A stretch of DNA of 64,000 bases from Sulfurovum sp. (lineage in GTDB: Bacteria > Campylobacterota > Campylobacteria > Campylobacterales > Sulfurovaceae). Positions 52,880 through 61,976 of this stretch are shown one piece after another. The position numbers and the translations under genes are program-made. The stretch is from contig JAGXFO010000012.1 in the NCBI GenBank assembly GCA_024637255.1, forward strand, positions 1-64,000, given 5' to 3'. The notes under the pieces are model-generated. The model ran no database searches and was not told the origin of the DNA. It saw nothing but the letters and a program-made list of their open reading frames with translations. The first letter of the stretch is position 1. Each line of letters starts with the position of its first letter.

Positions 52880-54286
52880 ATGCATAAAACAATTCTTTTT
52901 GACCAACTGACTCCCGTTGCACTCTATGGAAAAATAAAAGAACTTTTTCCAAATGAGATTACTATGCTTTTTGAATCTGTAGTTAATACCAGTGACGGTA
53001 ACTTTTCTTTCATCACCATAGGTGCACAGGAACGTCTTAGCTACAAAGACAAAACAAGCACTTATACAGACAAAACTGGCGCTAAGAAAACCTTGAGCAA
53101 AGACCCATTCACCTTTTTAAAAACCTACTATAACGCTGTTGACAAAGCTGCCTATAAAGAAAAATCTGAAGAACTCGGCTTTTCTTTTATAGATGGTTTT
53201 ATAGGTTTTATCGCTTATGATATGGTGAAAGTATTTGAACCTGTACTCAAAGAGAGTATGGATAATCTACCTGATCCGCTCAATACACCGGATCTCGATT
53301 TGGTGCGCCCCAAAATCATCATTGCCTATTCACACAAAAGTGCAAAACTTACACTCATTTTAAATGATGATTCCATGGAAGCAGATATAGTCTCTATAGA
53401 AAATATCCTACAAAACAGTTTTACACCTATACCACTGAAAGCAGTAAAATTGGAAGGCGAAGGAAATTTTAGTATAGATGAAGAACGTTTTAAAGCACTG
53501 GTTGTTGAATCAAAGGAGAATATTCGTTCTGGAGATATTTTCCAAATACTCCTCTCAAACCGTTATACACAAAAAGGAAAGATAGACCCTCTCAGTTTTT
53601 ATAGAGTTTTACGCTCAAAAAACCCTTCTCCCTACCTCTTTTTACTTGACTATGAAGACTTTTCTATCTGTGGATCTTCTCCTGAAGTGATGGTTCGTCT
53701 CACTGAAGGAGAGATACTCCTTCGTCCTATTGCAGGTACGCGAAAACGTGGGAAGAACCAGCACAGAGACAGAGAGCTTGAACTTGAAATGCTGGGTGAC
53801 CCCAAAGAGTGTGCAGAACACCTGATGCTCATAGACTTAGGTCGCAATGATGTCGGTAGAGTTGCAAAAACAGGCACAGTGAAAGTAAGCGATATGATGC
53901 GTGTAGAAAAATACTCTCATGTTATGCACATGGTATCGGATGTAGAAGCTGTGCTAGAGGAAGATAAAGATATGTTTGATCTCTTTGCGGCTACATTCAC
54001 CGCTGGAACTATGACAGGTGCCCCCAAAATAGAAGCCATGAAACTCATCGCACAATATGAAAATTTAAAACGTGGTTTCTACTCTGGATCCGTTGGCTAC
54101 TTCTCTTTTAATGGGAATATGGATTCGGCTATCTCTATCCGTACTGCACTTATAAAACCAGATAACATTACCCTACAAGCCGGTGCCGGTGTTGTTGCGG
54201 ACTCACAGCCAGAACTAGAATACCTCGAAGTGAAGAATAAGTTAGGTGCTCTACTCTCTACGCTGAAAGAAATGGAAACGCTTTAA
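52880..54286 (+). CDS. trpE: Anthranilate synthase component I
   Basis: TrpE makes anthranilate from chorismate using ammonia from TrpG. The 468-residue protein has the chorismate-binding block (SGDIFQILLSNRY, LRPIAGTRKRGKN, GRNDVGRVAKTG, GTMTGAPKIEAM). PIAGTR with R-G is TrpE-like rather than PabB-like. The N-terminal MLFESVVNTSDG is the place of tryptophan feedback. No trpG or other trp genes adjoin it. aroE follows after 19 bases, forming a small aromatic-amino-acid group. Confidence 0.85.
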   Translation: MHKTILFDQLTPVALYGKIKELFPNEITMLFESVVNTSDGNFSFITIGAQERLSYKDKTSTYTDKTGAKKTLSKDPFTFLKTYYNAVDKAAYKEKSEELGFSFIDGFIGFIAYDMVKVFEPVLKESMDNLPDPLNTPDLDLVRPKIIIAYSHKSAKLTLILNDDSMEADIVSIENILQNSFTPIPLKAVKLEGEGNFSIDEERFKALVVESKENIRSGDIFQILLSNRYTQKGKIDPLSFYRVLRSKNPSPYLFLLDYEDFSICGSSPEVMVRLTEGEILLRPIAGTRKRGKNQHRDRELELEMLGDPKECAEHLMLIDLGRNDVGRVAKTGTVKVSDMMRVEKYSHVMHMVSDVEAVLEEDKDMFDLFAATFTAGTMTGAPKIEAMKLIAQYENLKRGFYSGSVGYFSFNGNMDSAISIRTALIKPDNITLQAGAGVVADSQPELEYLEVKNKLGALLSTLKEMETL

Positions 54287-54305
54287 GCATGAGTCGAACT
54301 TCATT

Positions 54306-55100
54306 GTGAAACAGCTCTTTGCCATCTTCGGAAACCCCGTCTCTCATTCCAAATCCCCATTGATGCATAACCTCTCCTTTCAGGGGTTGGGAGTTGATGC
54401 ATGTTATACACGTTATTTACTTGAGGATGGCTCCAAACTCAAAGAAACTTTCTTTTCGTTGGGCTTAAAAGGTATTAACATCACCGTGCCGCACAAAGAA
54501 CATGCCTATCGTGCCTGTGATATTTTAGACCCATTTGCACAAAAAGTAGGTGCGGTCAATACTATCGTAGAGCGTAACGGAAAACTATATGGATACAACA
54601 CCGATGCCCCAGGGTTCTTAAAAGCAATATCGGAATTTAAAGAGGTTAAAACCGTACTTTTTTTGGGTGCCGGAGGTACAGCACAGTCGACTTCTAGCAT
54701 CTTAAGAGAGGAAGGCTATGAAGTCACTTTACTCAATAGAGGAAAAGAGCGCTTGGAAAAATATAAAAAAGAGGGTTTTCGCACCTACACTTTTGAAGAT
54801 TTCAAACCTTCTGCTTATGATTTGATTATCAATATGACTTCAGCAGGACTAGAGGATGATTCTCTTCCTGCACCTGCTGAACTCATTGAAAGCGTATTAC
54901 CTGATGCTAGAGCCTGCATTGATGTCATCTACGGAAAAGAAACACCTTTTTTAAAGTTGGCAAAAAAATACAATAAACCTACAAAAGATGGCTCAGACAT
55001 GTTACTGTATCAGGGGGTACTTGCTTTTGACTATTTTACCAATCATCACTATACTTTTGATGAAATAAAAACCACTATGCAAAGAGCATTTATTTTATAA
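54306..55100 (+). CDS. aroE: Shikimate dehydrogenase
   Basis: AroE reduces dehydroshikimate to shikimate with NADPH. The substrate site GNPVSHSKSPLMHN, the catalytic lysine in NITVPHKEHAY, aspartate in YNTDAPGF and the cofactor loop FLGAGGTAQS are present. It starts at GTG (54306), with no clear ribosome site, so its translation may depend on trpE. 264 residues is normal. Synteny with Cj0405 supports it. Confidence 0.94.
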   Translation: MKQLFAIFGNPVSHSKSPLMHNLSFQGLGVDACYTRYLLEDGSKLKETFFSLGLKGINITVPHKEHAYRACDILDPFAQKVGAVNTIVERNGKLYGYNTDAPGFLKAISEFKEVKTVLFLGAGGTAQSTSSILREEGYEVTLLNRGKERLEKYKKEGFRTYTFEDFKPSAYDLIINMTSAGLEDDSLPAPAELIESVLPDARACIDVIYGKETPFLKLAKKYNKPTKDGSDMLLYQGVLAFDYFTNHHYTFDEIKTTMQRAFIL

Positions 55101-55170
55101 AGCCCATTTGACTTCAATTAACCTTTAGTCATTAAAATAAAGGGCATATAGACATATTATAAGGTAATCG

Positions 55171-55824
55171 ATGATAAATATTTTAATGATTGAAGATGAT
55201 ACTGAATTTGCAGAGTTACTCTCTGAATATCTTGCCCAATACGACATTAAAGTAACTAACTTTGAAGATCCCTACTTGGGACTAAGTGCTGGTGTTAAAA
55301 AATATGACTTGCTCATACTAGACCTTACACTTCCAGGTATGGATGGACTTGAGGTGTGTAAAGAAGTGGTAGAAAAATATGATATCCCTATTATCATCTC
55401 CTCAGCACGCTCTGACATCAACGATAAAGTAGAAGGTTTTGCACTGGGTGCGGATGACTATCTACCTAAACCTTATGATCCAAAAGAGATGTATGCACGC
55501 ATCATGTCACTGCTTAGGCGCTATTCAAAATCACATAACGGTGAAATAACAGTACCCCAAAGTGATTTTGAAATAAAGGGCGATACTATTTACTTCAAAG
55601 GTGATGCGCTCTCTTTAACGCCTGCTGAGTTTGAAGTGCTTTCCCTGCTGGTAAAATATCAAGGTATTACTCAGTCACGTGAACAAATTATCAATACTGC
55701 CCGCAATATGAGTATAGATTCGCAGGGAAAAAGTTTAGATGTTATTATCTCAAAAATACGTACAAAACTTGGTGATAATAAACGTATACAGGCTGTCCGT
55801 GGCGTAGGATACAAGCTCGTATGA
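55171..55824 (+). CDS. OmpR-family response regulator, ArsR/RacR-like
   Basis: The 217-residue regulator has a complete receiver: acidic pair EDD, phospho-acceptor in LLILDLTLPGMDGLE, SSARSD and the lysine in YLPKPYDPKE. A winged-helix DNA-binding domain follows (LTPAEFEVLSLLVKYQG, VRGVGYKLV). FEDPYLGLSAG resembles H. pylori ArsR, which senses acid. It overlaps its kinase gene by 4 bases. The regulated genes cannot be told from the sequence. Confidence 0.88.
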   Translation: MINILMIEDDTEFAELLSEYLAQYDIKVTNFEDPYLGLSAGVKKYDLLILDLTLPGMDGLEVCKEVVEKYDIPIIISSARSDINDKVEGFALGADDYLPKPYDPKEMYARIMSLLRRYSKSHNGEITVPQSDFEIKGDTIYFKGDALSLTPAEFEVLSLLVKYQGITQSREQIINTARNMSIDSQGKSLDVIISKIRTKLGDNKRIQAVRGVGYKLV

Positions 55825-57011
55825 TCATCACCTCATTACGAAGTAAAATAAGGGTTGTCTTTTCTATTACACTGCTTTTACTGGGTGCCTTGTTTGCATT
55901 TTCCATCAAATATGATCATGCAATGGTGGAAGAAACAAACATTGCCCAGGAACAAGCCATTTCACACTATTTGTATAGCTACTATTTAAAACACGCAAAG
56001 ATTGATGAAGCTTATCTTGATGCCCAGAACGTCTCTCTTGTCACCGATAAAGGAACTGTTGTTCAGATAGAACGTTTCTTTAAAGAAAAAGGTAAACTTA
56101 CCCGTTATGCCGTAGATACTTTCCATTTAAGGCGGATTATCATCATCAATAATGACCGATTTAAACTCATACTTGAAAACAAAAACAAAGTGAGGTTCCC
56201 ACTTAAGCGTGCCCTTGTTTTTGCTGCAGTATTTATTCTTATTATACTTTTATATTTGTGGATCATGAAAAGTTTTAATCCGCTCTCCAAACTCAAAAGT
56301 CAGATACAAACTTTCTCAAAAGGGAATCTGGACATAGAATGCAAAAGCGACAAAGAAGATGAGATTGCAGAAGTGGCCAATGAATTTGACCATGCTGTTA
56401 GAATGATACGTGAACTCTTGCACTCTCGCCAACTATTTCTGCGTGCCATCATGCATGAACTTAAAACACCTATAGCCAAAGGGCGTCTTGTCAGCGAAAT
56501 GATAGGAGATGAAAAAAATAAAGCACGTTTACATAGTATATTTGAAAGACTCAATCTACTTATAGACGAATTTGCGAAAATAGAAAAAATCACTTCTAAG
56601 AATTTCGACTTAACCATTAAACCCTATAGGATAAGTGACTTATTAGAAGCCAGTATCGATATGTTAATGATAGAAAATCCAAAATATCTGATTACAACTC
56701 GCATTGAAAAAGATTATAGTATCAATGTTGACTTTGAACTTTTTACACTAGTCATTAAGAATATACTTGATAATGGCATCAAATACAGTACAGATAAACA
56801 TATCACAGTAATTGCAAACAACAATCAACTGAAAGTAATCAATAAAGGTGAGGCGCTCAAAGAGCCTTTGGAGAATTACTTTAAACCTTTTCATGCCTCT
56901 GAAAAGGGATTGGGTTTAGGGCTCTATATTGTCAAAAGTATTTTAGATATTCATCAAATGAAACTAGACTACCAACATAAAGATCAAGAAAATATCTTTA
57001 CAATAGTCTAG
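55821..57011 (+). CDS. Sensor histidine kinase partner, ArsS/RacS-like
   Basis: The 396-residue kinase has two membrane spans (about residues 11-30 and 128-148), a periplasmic sensor of roughly 95 residues and a HAMP-like linker (FSKGNLDIECKSDKEDEIAE). The phosphorylated histidine is in IMHELKTPIAKG and the ATPase has NILDNGIKYS and GLGLGLYIVKS. It overlaps the regulator gene in ATGA. The DAHP synthase gene converges on its stop, 3 bases away, leaving no room for a terminator. Confidence 0.88.
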   Translation: MIITSLRSKIRVVFSITLLLLGALFAFSIKYDHAMVEETNIAQEQAISHYLYSYYLKHAKIDEAYLDAQNVSLVTDKGTVVQIERFFKEKGKLTRYAVDTFHLRRIIIINNDRFKLILENKNKVRFPLKRALVFAAVFILIILLYLWIMKSFNPLSKLKSQIQTFSKGNLDIECKSDKEDEIAEVANEFDHAVRMIRELLHSRQLFLRAIMHELKTPIAKGRLVSEMIGDEKNKARLHSIFERLNLLIDEFAKIEKITSKNFDLTIKPYRISDLLEASIDMLMIENPKYLITTRIEKDYSINVDFELFTLVIKNILDNGIKYSTDKHITVIANNNQLKVINKGEALKEPLENYFKPFHASEKGLGLGLYIVKSILDIHQMKLDYQHKDQENIFTIV

Positions 57012-57014
57012 AAA

Positions 57015-58358
57015 TTATTGTGCCGTTATAGTATCAGAAATGGTAAATGCAAGTTCTAAAGCCTGATTTGCATTTAATCTTGGATCACACTGTGTGTGGT
57101 ATCTACTAGCAAGTCCGTCTGCAGTAATAGGAGAAGAAGTACTCCCTGTACACTCCGTCACATCATTGCCTGTCATTTCTAAGTGTATGCCGGCTGCCAC
57201 AGTGCCCATTTCTTTATGAATAGCAAAAAACTGCTCCACTTCAGAAAGAATGTTGTCAAAATCTCTGGTTTTATATCCAGAAGAACTTTTCTCAACATTC
57301 CCATGCATAGGATCACAAGACCATACCACATGTCTCCCTTCGTCTTTTACACGTTTCAGAAGTTTAGGAAAATACTCTCTAATCTTATCTGCCCCCATAC
57401 GAACAATAAGGTTTAGTCTTCCCTCTTCATTATTTGGGTTTAGCGCATCAATCAATTCGATAAGCTCATCTTCCTGCATCGTAGGTCCCACTTTACAGCC
57501 AATAGGGTTTTCAATCCCTCTGAAGTATTCAATGTGTGCCTCATTAAGATCTCTGGTTCTATCGCCTATCCACAACATATGCGCAGAACAGTCATACCAT
57601 TCACCTGTTTCAGAGTCTTCCCTTGTTAGCGCTTCTTCATAGTTCAGAAGCAGTGCCTCATGAGAAGTATAAAGTGTTGTTTCGTGGAGTTGGGGTAATG
57701 TATCGCTATTTAATCCACATGCTGCCATGAAATTCATAGCATGATCAATTTTAGTACTCAATTCATCATACAGTTTTCCAAGTGGATTGTCTTTGATAAA
57801 ATCCAGATTCCACTGGTGTACTTTCTTAAGATCTGCCAAACCGCCTCTTGAAAATGCACGTACAAGATTGAGTGTAGCAGCAGACTGATTATACGCCTTG
57901 AGCATATTTTTAGGATTCGGTATTCTTGCTTCTTCTGTGAACTCTATACCATTGATGATGTCACCACGGTAAGAGGGTAACTTAACGCCGTCAATTTCTT
58001 CAAAGTCTGAAGATCTCGGTTTTGCAAACTGTCCTGCTATGCGTCCTACTTTAATGACGGGTTTACCTGTGCTATACATCAAGACCATGTTCATCTGCAA
58101 CATAAGTTTAAAAAGATTCTTAATACTTTTTGCATTAAAATCAGAAAAACTTTCAGCACAGTCTCCACCTTGAAGTAAAAAAGCTTCTCCTCTTCCCGCT
58201 GCAGCCAACTCCTCTTTGAGTTTTCTTGCCTCGCCTGCAAATATTAATGGAGGGTAAGACTTCAGTTCTTCTTCTACTTTTTTAAGAAGTTCCTGGTCTT
58301 CGTAGCTTGGTTGTTGCTTTATAGGAAAATTTCTCCAGCTACTAGATGTCCAACTCAT
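57015..58358 (-). CDS. DAHP synthase, class II
   Basis: The plant-type (class II) DAHP synthase joins phosphoenolpyruvate and erythrose-4-phosphate, the first step of the shikimate pathway. The 447-residue protein shows LLQGGDCAESF, VGRIAGQFAKPRS, the metal cysteine region and WSCDPMHGNVE. HLEMTGNDVTEC and DPRLN close it. Class II enzymes are usual in Campylobacterota. It is transcribed towards the kinase gene, with its own likely promoter. Confidence 0.93.
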   Translation of the reverse strand: MSWTSSSWRNFPIKQQPSYEDQELLKKVEEELKSYPPLIFAGEARKLKEELAAAGRGEAFLLQGGDCAESFSDFNAKSIKNLFKLMLQMNMVLMYSTGKPVIKVGRIAGQFAKPRSSDFEEIDGVKLPSYRGDIINGIEFTEEARIPNPKNMLKAYNQSAATLNLVRAFSRGGLADLKKVHQWNLDFIKDNPLGKLYDELSTKIDHAMNFMAACGLNSDTLPQLHETTLYTSHEALLLNYEEALTREDSETGEWYDCSAHMLWIGDRTRDLNEAHIEYFRGIENPIGCKVGPTMQEDELIELIDALNPNNEEGRLNLIVRMGADKIREYFPKLLKRVKDEGRHVVWSCDPMHGNVEKSSSGYKTRDFDNILSEVEQFFAIHKEMGTVAAGIHLEMTGNDVTECTGSTSSPITADGLASRYHTQCDPRLNANQALELAFTISDTITAQ

Positions 58359-58385
58359 GGTATATCCTTAAAAATAAATTGGCTG

Positions 58386-58391
58386 ATTATA
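58386..58391 (-). promoter_or_regulatory. Likely -10 box of the DAHP synthase gene
   Basis: TATAAT on the minus strand, 28 bases upstream of the ATG (58358), in the 119-base gap after cmoA. A T-rich tract lies upstream as in other Campylobacterota promoters. Confidence 0.5.
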
Positions 58392-58477
58392 GCGAAAAAA
58401 GATGAAAAAAAGATGTTGAAGTTATTCACAGGGGTGAAAGTGTAGTGAATAACTTTTATATATAATTAAAATAAGCC

Positions 58478-59185
58478 CTACTTTTTTACAAGAAAAGTCA
58501 CAAAATTTGCCCATTGAAATACTGTATTAATCTGTTTAAATCCTGCATCTTTACACATTTGTATATTTTCTTTTATCGTAAAAGGAATGAGAATATTTTC
58601 CAAAGCTTCCCTCTTTTGAGCTATCTCATACTCGCTGTAACCCTGCTCTTTCTTGTAGTCATAATAAGTGTCTATAATATCTTTATCTAGCTTTTTGTCT
58701 TCAAACACTACTTTTTCCGAGAAAATAAAAATTCCATCTTCCTTTAAGCCCTCATACAACTTACTTATAAGTTCTACGCGTTGCATAGGGCGTATAAACT
58801 GCAAAGTATAATTTGCAACGATAATATCTTCATTTGCATAGTCATAGCTTAGCATATCTGCAAATTCAAGCTCAATATCTGCACCAAAAGCATGGCATTT
58901 CTGCTCTGCTCTATCCAGCATGGCTTGAGAGTTGTCAAGACCTTTCAGCTGCATTCTGACATCCATTTTACTGTGTAGATCCAGTAAAAACTTTGCAGTT
59001 GATGAACCTAGGTCAAGTACTTTTTTACCCTCTGCCTGTTCTGCAAGTATCAAAGAGATGACCAGTTTTCTAACCTCGTCATAAAAAGGCACTGAACGGC
59101 TCACCATATCATCAAAAACAGAGGCTACTGCCTCATCAAATTCAAACTTTTTTTCTATAGGTTTTTCAAATACTTTATCTTTCAT
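58478..59185 (-). CDS. cmoA: Carboxy-S-adenosylmethionine synthase
   Basis: CmoA converts S-adenosylmethionine and prephenate to carboxy-SAM, used by CmoB to modify wobble uridine in tRNA. The 235-residue protein has the FDEAVASVFDDMVSRSVPFY opening of CmoA, a nucleotide-binding VLDLGSSTAKFL and IIVANYTLQFIRPM. Campylobacter has the same gene (Cj0590) next to ribF, tlyA and ligA. In this genome the DUF2325-ankyrin pair separates it from ribF. cmoB is not in the window. Confidence 0.9.
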   Translation of the reverse strand: MKDKVFEKPIEKKFEFDEAVASVFDDMVSRSVPFYDEVRKLVISLILAEQAEGKKVLDLGSSTAKFLLDLHSKMDVRMQLKGLDNSQAMLDRAEQKCHAFGADIELEFADMLSYDYANEDIIVANYTLQFIRPMQRVELISKLYEGLKEDGIFIFSEKVVFEDKKLDKDIIDTYYDYKKEQGYSEYEIAQKREALENILIPFTIKENIQMCKDAGFKQINTVFQWANFVTFLVKK

Positions 59186-59433
59186 TTTGCCATTTTATCA
59201 TAAATAATATTCTTTAAAAGTATGTATAACATTGCAGCCCATCAAGTGGGTTATATTATTCTATGCTAATCTGGCAAAAGAACAATTATCAACAAGCAAT
59301 ATCTTTTTTTAATCTGGTTCAATATGGATTAAGTTTCTCATTTTGAGATGTAAATTGTTATAATTTCTTCTTGTTTGCCTCTTGTTTTAATTTACCTATT
59401 GTTACAAATGTTCTACTATCAATAAAACTTAAA

Positions 59434-59450
59434 TTGATAATTACAATCAA
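59434..59450. promoter_or_regulatory. Fur-box-like palindrome (distal)
   Basis: TTGAT-7-ATCAA palindrome, similar to the proximal box, in the AT-rich stretch upstream of the DUF2325 gene. The gap from cmoA to this gene (59186-59514) holds no other feature apart from a TATAAT at 59359-59364. Confidence 0.45.
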
Positions 59451-59483
59451 TTTAATATTAATTTAAGGTCATATTATATATTA

Positions 59484-59502
59484 TTTGATAATTACTATCA
59501 AA
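59484..59502. promoter_or_regulatory. Fur-box-like palindrome (proximal)
   Basis: TTTGATA-ATTAC-TATCAAA is a symmetrical 19-base element close to the Fur consensus as I know it. It sits 12 bases before the DUF2325 start and overlaps the ribosome site region (AAGGATT). A fur gene is present at 48.0 kb. Binding would block transcription when iron is ample. Confidence 0.6.
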
Positions 59503-59514
59503 TAAGGATTTAAA

Positions 59515-59874
59515 ATGTCGATTTTAATTTTAGGTGGAGACAGGATTGATCCACTTAAAGAATTACTATATGGTCTAGGTGTGCCCGATATTATTCATTG
59601 GACAGCACGAAATCAAAAGCGAGGAAGAAAGCAGGATAAGCCAATTCCTATAGGTGTCAATATAGTGATAATGTTAACAAATTTTCTCAATCATAATTCG
59701 ATGAAACACTACAGGGCAGAAGCCAAATCAAAATCTATTCCCATAGTATATACCACAAGAAGCTCAAAATGTCTAAGAGAAGAATTTATTAAAGTCATTT
59801 CTGAGCTTGATGAGGAAAGTGAAATATGTAAGCAGTGTAAACACTATTTATCTTGTTATGAACAAAGTGAATAA
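59515..59874 (+). CDS. DUF2325 family protein with cysteine-rich end
   Basis: The 119-residue protein opens with the DUF2325 pattern MSILILGGDRIDPLKELLYG, followed by IIHWTARNQKRGRK and VIMLTNFLNHNSMKHYRAEA. It ends in CKQCKHYLSC, a possible metal site. The family has no agreed function. Two Fur-like boxes lie directly upstream, so it is probably iron-regulated. The ankyrin gene follows 92 bases later on the same strand. Confidence 0.75.
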   Translation: MSILILGGDRIDPLKELLYGLGVPDIIHWTARNQKRGRKQDKPIPIGVNIVIMLTNFLNHNSMKHYRAEAKSKSIPIVYTTRSSKCLREEFIKVISELDEESEICKQCKHYLSCYEQSE

Positions 59875-59966
59875 TGGTAGATTTATTTTTTATACCAAAT
59901 CAGAACTTGGTATTTCTATCTTTTTAGAGTTTCAAATTATATTAAAGCATCATAAAGGAGCACACA

Positions 59967-60398
59967 ATGACAGCATACATGCCAAGACAACAGACCAAAG
60001 AAGCCATAGCAGAAACCACTCTGGTTAGAGATTTTATGCAAACCGTACAATACAATTATGTATTAAACCCCAAGTTTATGAATACTATAGACGTACACCA
60101 AAAAGATCAGTTTGGATACACAGCACTCTATTGGGCCATTTATCATCACAATATGCACAATGCAAAGATTTTGTTTTACTATGGGTGCACACTGGATGTC
60201 ACCAACGATTTAAAAAAAGCACCTTTTTGTGCGGTCGACTCAAATAATCTTGACTTTGTTCTCTACTTGGTGGATAAAGGCATAGATATTTTTATGGAAT
60301 ACCGAGGAGAGAGTTTAATGGCGTATGCACAACGCTTGGGAAGCAAAGAGATGAAAGCATCTCTGAAAATGATGCACTTGAGCAGAATCAACGGGTAA
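59967..60398 (+). CDS. Ankyrin-repeat protein
   Basis: A 143-residue protein with about three ankyrin repeats: DQFGYTALYWAIYHHNMHNA, then LKKAPFCAVDSNNLDFVLYL, then YRGESLMAYAQRLGSKEM. It has no signal peptide. A strong AAAGGAG precedes the ATG. Campylobacter has an ankyrin protein (Cj1386) that helps load haem onto catalase; no catalase gene is here. It may be co-transcribed with the DUF2325 gene. It converges with ribF. Confidence 0.8.
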   Translation: MTAYMPRQQTKEAIAETTLVRDFMQTVQYNYVLNPKFMNTIDVHQKDQFGYTALYWAIYHHNMHNAKILFYYGCTLDVTNDLKKAPFCAVDSNNLDFVLYLVDKGIDIFMEYRGESLMAYAQRLGSKEMKASLKMMHLSRING

Positions 60399-60446
60399 CA
60401 TACTTATTTTCACACCGTCAATCTACACGTTTTGGTGGACTGGCGT

Positions 60447-61253
60447 TTAGTGCAGTATTTTTTTCGTATCGCCTATATCGTCTTGAATTTGTTTTTTCAA
60501 AGCTTCCAAGGTGTCAAACTTTATATTTTTGCGTATCAGCCCAACAAATTCTAAAACGATTTTACCGCTTACCGCACCAATATTTTTGTCTAAAATATGT
60601 GTTTCTACCGCATAAGAATCATCCGTAGTGACACGATGACCCAAAAAACTTACAGAAGCGAGCCATTCGCCATCCATAAGTGTACGCGTTGCGTAGACGC
60701 CTTCCAAAGGAAGCTGATACCCTACCACCTTCAGATTTATCGTAGGAACCAACTCTTTTTTACCCAAGCCCTGCCCCTGCACCACCTCGCCCTCTATAGA
60801 GTACCTTCTCCCAAGTAGCTTATTTGCCATTGTTACTTTGCCCTCTCTCAGGTATTCTTTGATGGTACGCGAATGTACAGGAATATCTTCATAAGTAACC
60901 TGTTCTACGATGATGACTTCCTTATCAAAGAGGGTGGCAAGGAGCTGAGCATCACCAAATTTACCTTTACCAAAATGAAAGTCATAACCCACTACTATGG
61001 TTTCAAGTGAGGGGAAATCTACTTGCAGCTTATTTACAAATTCTTCCGGTGTGAGTGATTTTATGGTATCAAAATGGTAAAAACAGCACATTTTAGAAGT
61101 AAAGTTTGCACGTTTATACCCCGGTGTCAAGTATCCGCCGTTACGTTCTATGATGACAACAGCATCTACTCTATCTATGAGTACTCTGTGCGCAATATGT
61201 ATACCGTCAAATGAACCTATTGCGATAGATTTTATATCATTATTTATTTGCAC
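60447..61253 (-). CDS. ribF: Bifunctional riboflavin kinase/FAD synthetase
   Basis: RibF makes FMN and FAD from riboflavin. The N-terminal nucleotidyltransferase shows IGSFDGIHIAH and VGYDFHFGKGKFGD. SRTIKEYLREGKVTMANKLLGR joins to a riboflavin kinase domain (GLGKKELVPTINL, PLEGVYATRTLM, FVGLIRKNIKF). At 268 residues it is shorter than E. coli RibF but normal for Campylobacterota. It lies 3 bases past tlyA. Confidence 0.93.
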   Translation of the reverse strand: MQINNDIKSIAIGSFDGIHIAHRVLIDRVDAVVIIERNGGYLTPGYKRANFTSKMCCFYHFDTIKSLTPEEFVNKLQVDFPSLETIVVGYDFHFGKGKFGDAQLLATLFDKEVIIVEQVTYEDIPVHSRTIKEYLREGKVTMANKLLGRRYSIEGEVVQGQGLGKKELVPTINLKVVGYQLPLEGVYATRTLMDGEWLASVSFLGHRVTTDDSYAVETHILDKNIGAVSGKIVLEFVGLIRKNIKFDTLEALKKQIQDDIGDTKKILH

Positions 61254-61256
61254 TCT

Positions 61257-61976
61257 TTAACTCTGCAACTTGACAAAATGATACAAATATTCCTGATTAC
61301 CCTCTTTACCCTGCACTTGTGAAAGAGCCTGATATCTTTCTAGCCATCCTAACTTTACAGCTTCTGCTTCAAAAGCTTCTTTACGTCTAGAAATGGCATC
61401 AGCATCCTTCACCACACCCTTGGAATCTCGCTTCACATCCTTACCTACTTCAAACTGCGGTTTGTAAAGTATAATGATATCTGTACCATTTTGACTAAGC
61501 CTGTCTATAGCATCACTTATCTGTAACACAGAAATAAAAGAGACATCGCAAGTAATTATTTCAAACGCTTCTGGAGCCTCAAAATTACGAATGTCAGTTT
61601 CTTCATGAAGTGATAGTTTTTCATTATTGCGCAAAGCAATGTGCAGTTGGTCTTTCCCCACATCCACACAAGTAAGTGAAGCAACGCTATTTTCAAGTAC
61701 TATCTGCGCAAATCCACCGGTGCTCGAACCTATATCTAAAGCTCTTTTGCCCTCCATTGGCACAGGGTACTCCGCTAAAAAATTCTCTAGTTTACGTGCA
61801 GCACGAGAAGCATAAAACTTTTCATCTTCCACCTCCACAACAGAGTTTTCGTCTATTTTTGCAGACGCTTTAGGAGGCTTGCCATTTACTTTTACCTTAC
61901 CTGCCATTATCGCATCATGCGCACGATTACGGCTCTCAAAATAACCCTCGTCTACTAAGTATTTATCTAGTCTCAT
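61257..61976 (-). CDS. tlyA: TlyA-type rRNA 2'-O-methyltransferase
   Basis: The 239-residue protein has an N-terminal S4 RNA-binding domain (MRLDKYLVDEGYFESRNRAH) and an FtsJ-like methyltransferase domain (ALDIGSSTGGFAQIVL, ITCDVSFISV, LYKPQFEVGKD). TlyA methylates cytidines in 16S and 23S rRNA and affects capreomycin sensitivity. It overlaps ligA by 4 bases, the same coupling as in Campylobacter. Confidence 0.93.
   Translation of the reverse strand: MRLDKYLVDEGYFESRNRAHDAIMAGKVKVNGKPPKASAKIDENSVVEVEDEKFYASRAARKLENFLAEYPVPMEGKRALDIGSSTGGFAQIVLENSVASLTCVDVGKDQLHIALRNNEKLSLHEETDIRNFEAPEAFEIITCDVSFISVLQISDAIDRLSQNGTDIIILYKPQFEVGKDVKRDSKGVVKDADAISRRKEAFEAEAVKLGWLERYQALSQVQGKEGNQEYLYHFVKLQS

Noticed and set aside
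59807..60028. A 73-codon frame overlapping the DUF2325 and ankyrin genes
   Set aside because: It overlaps two better supported genes in another frame and has no protein-like composition.
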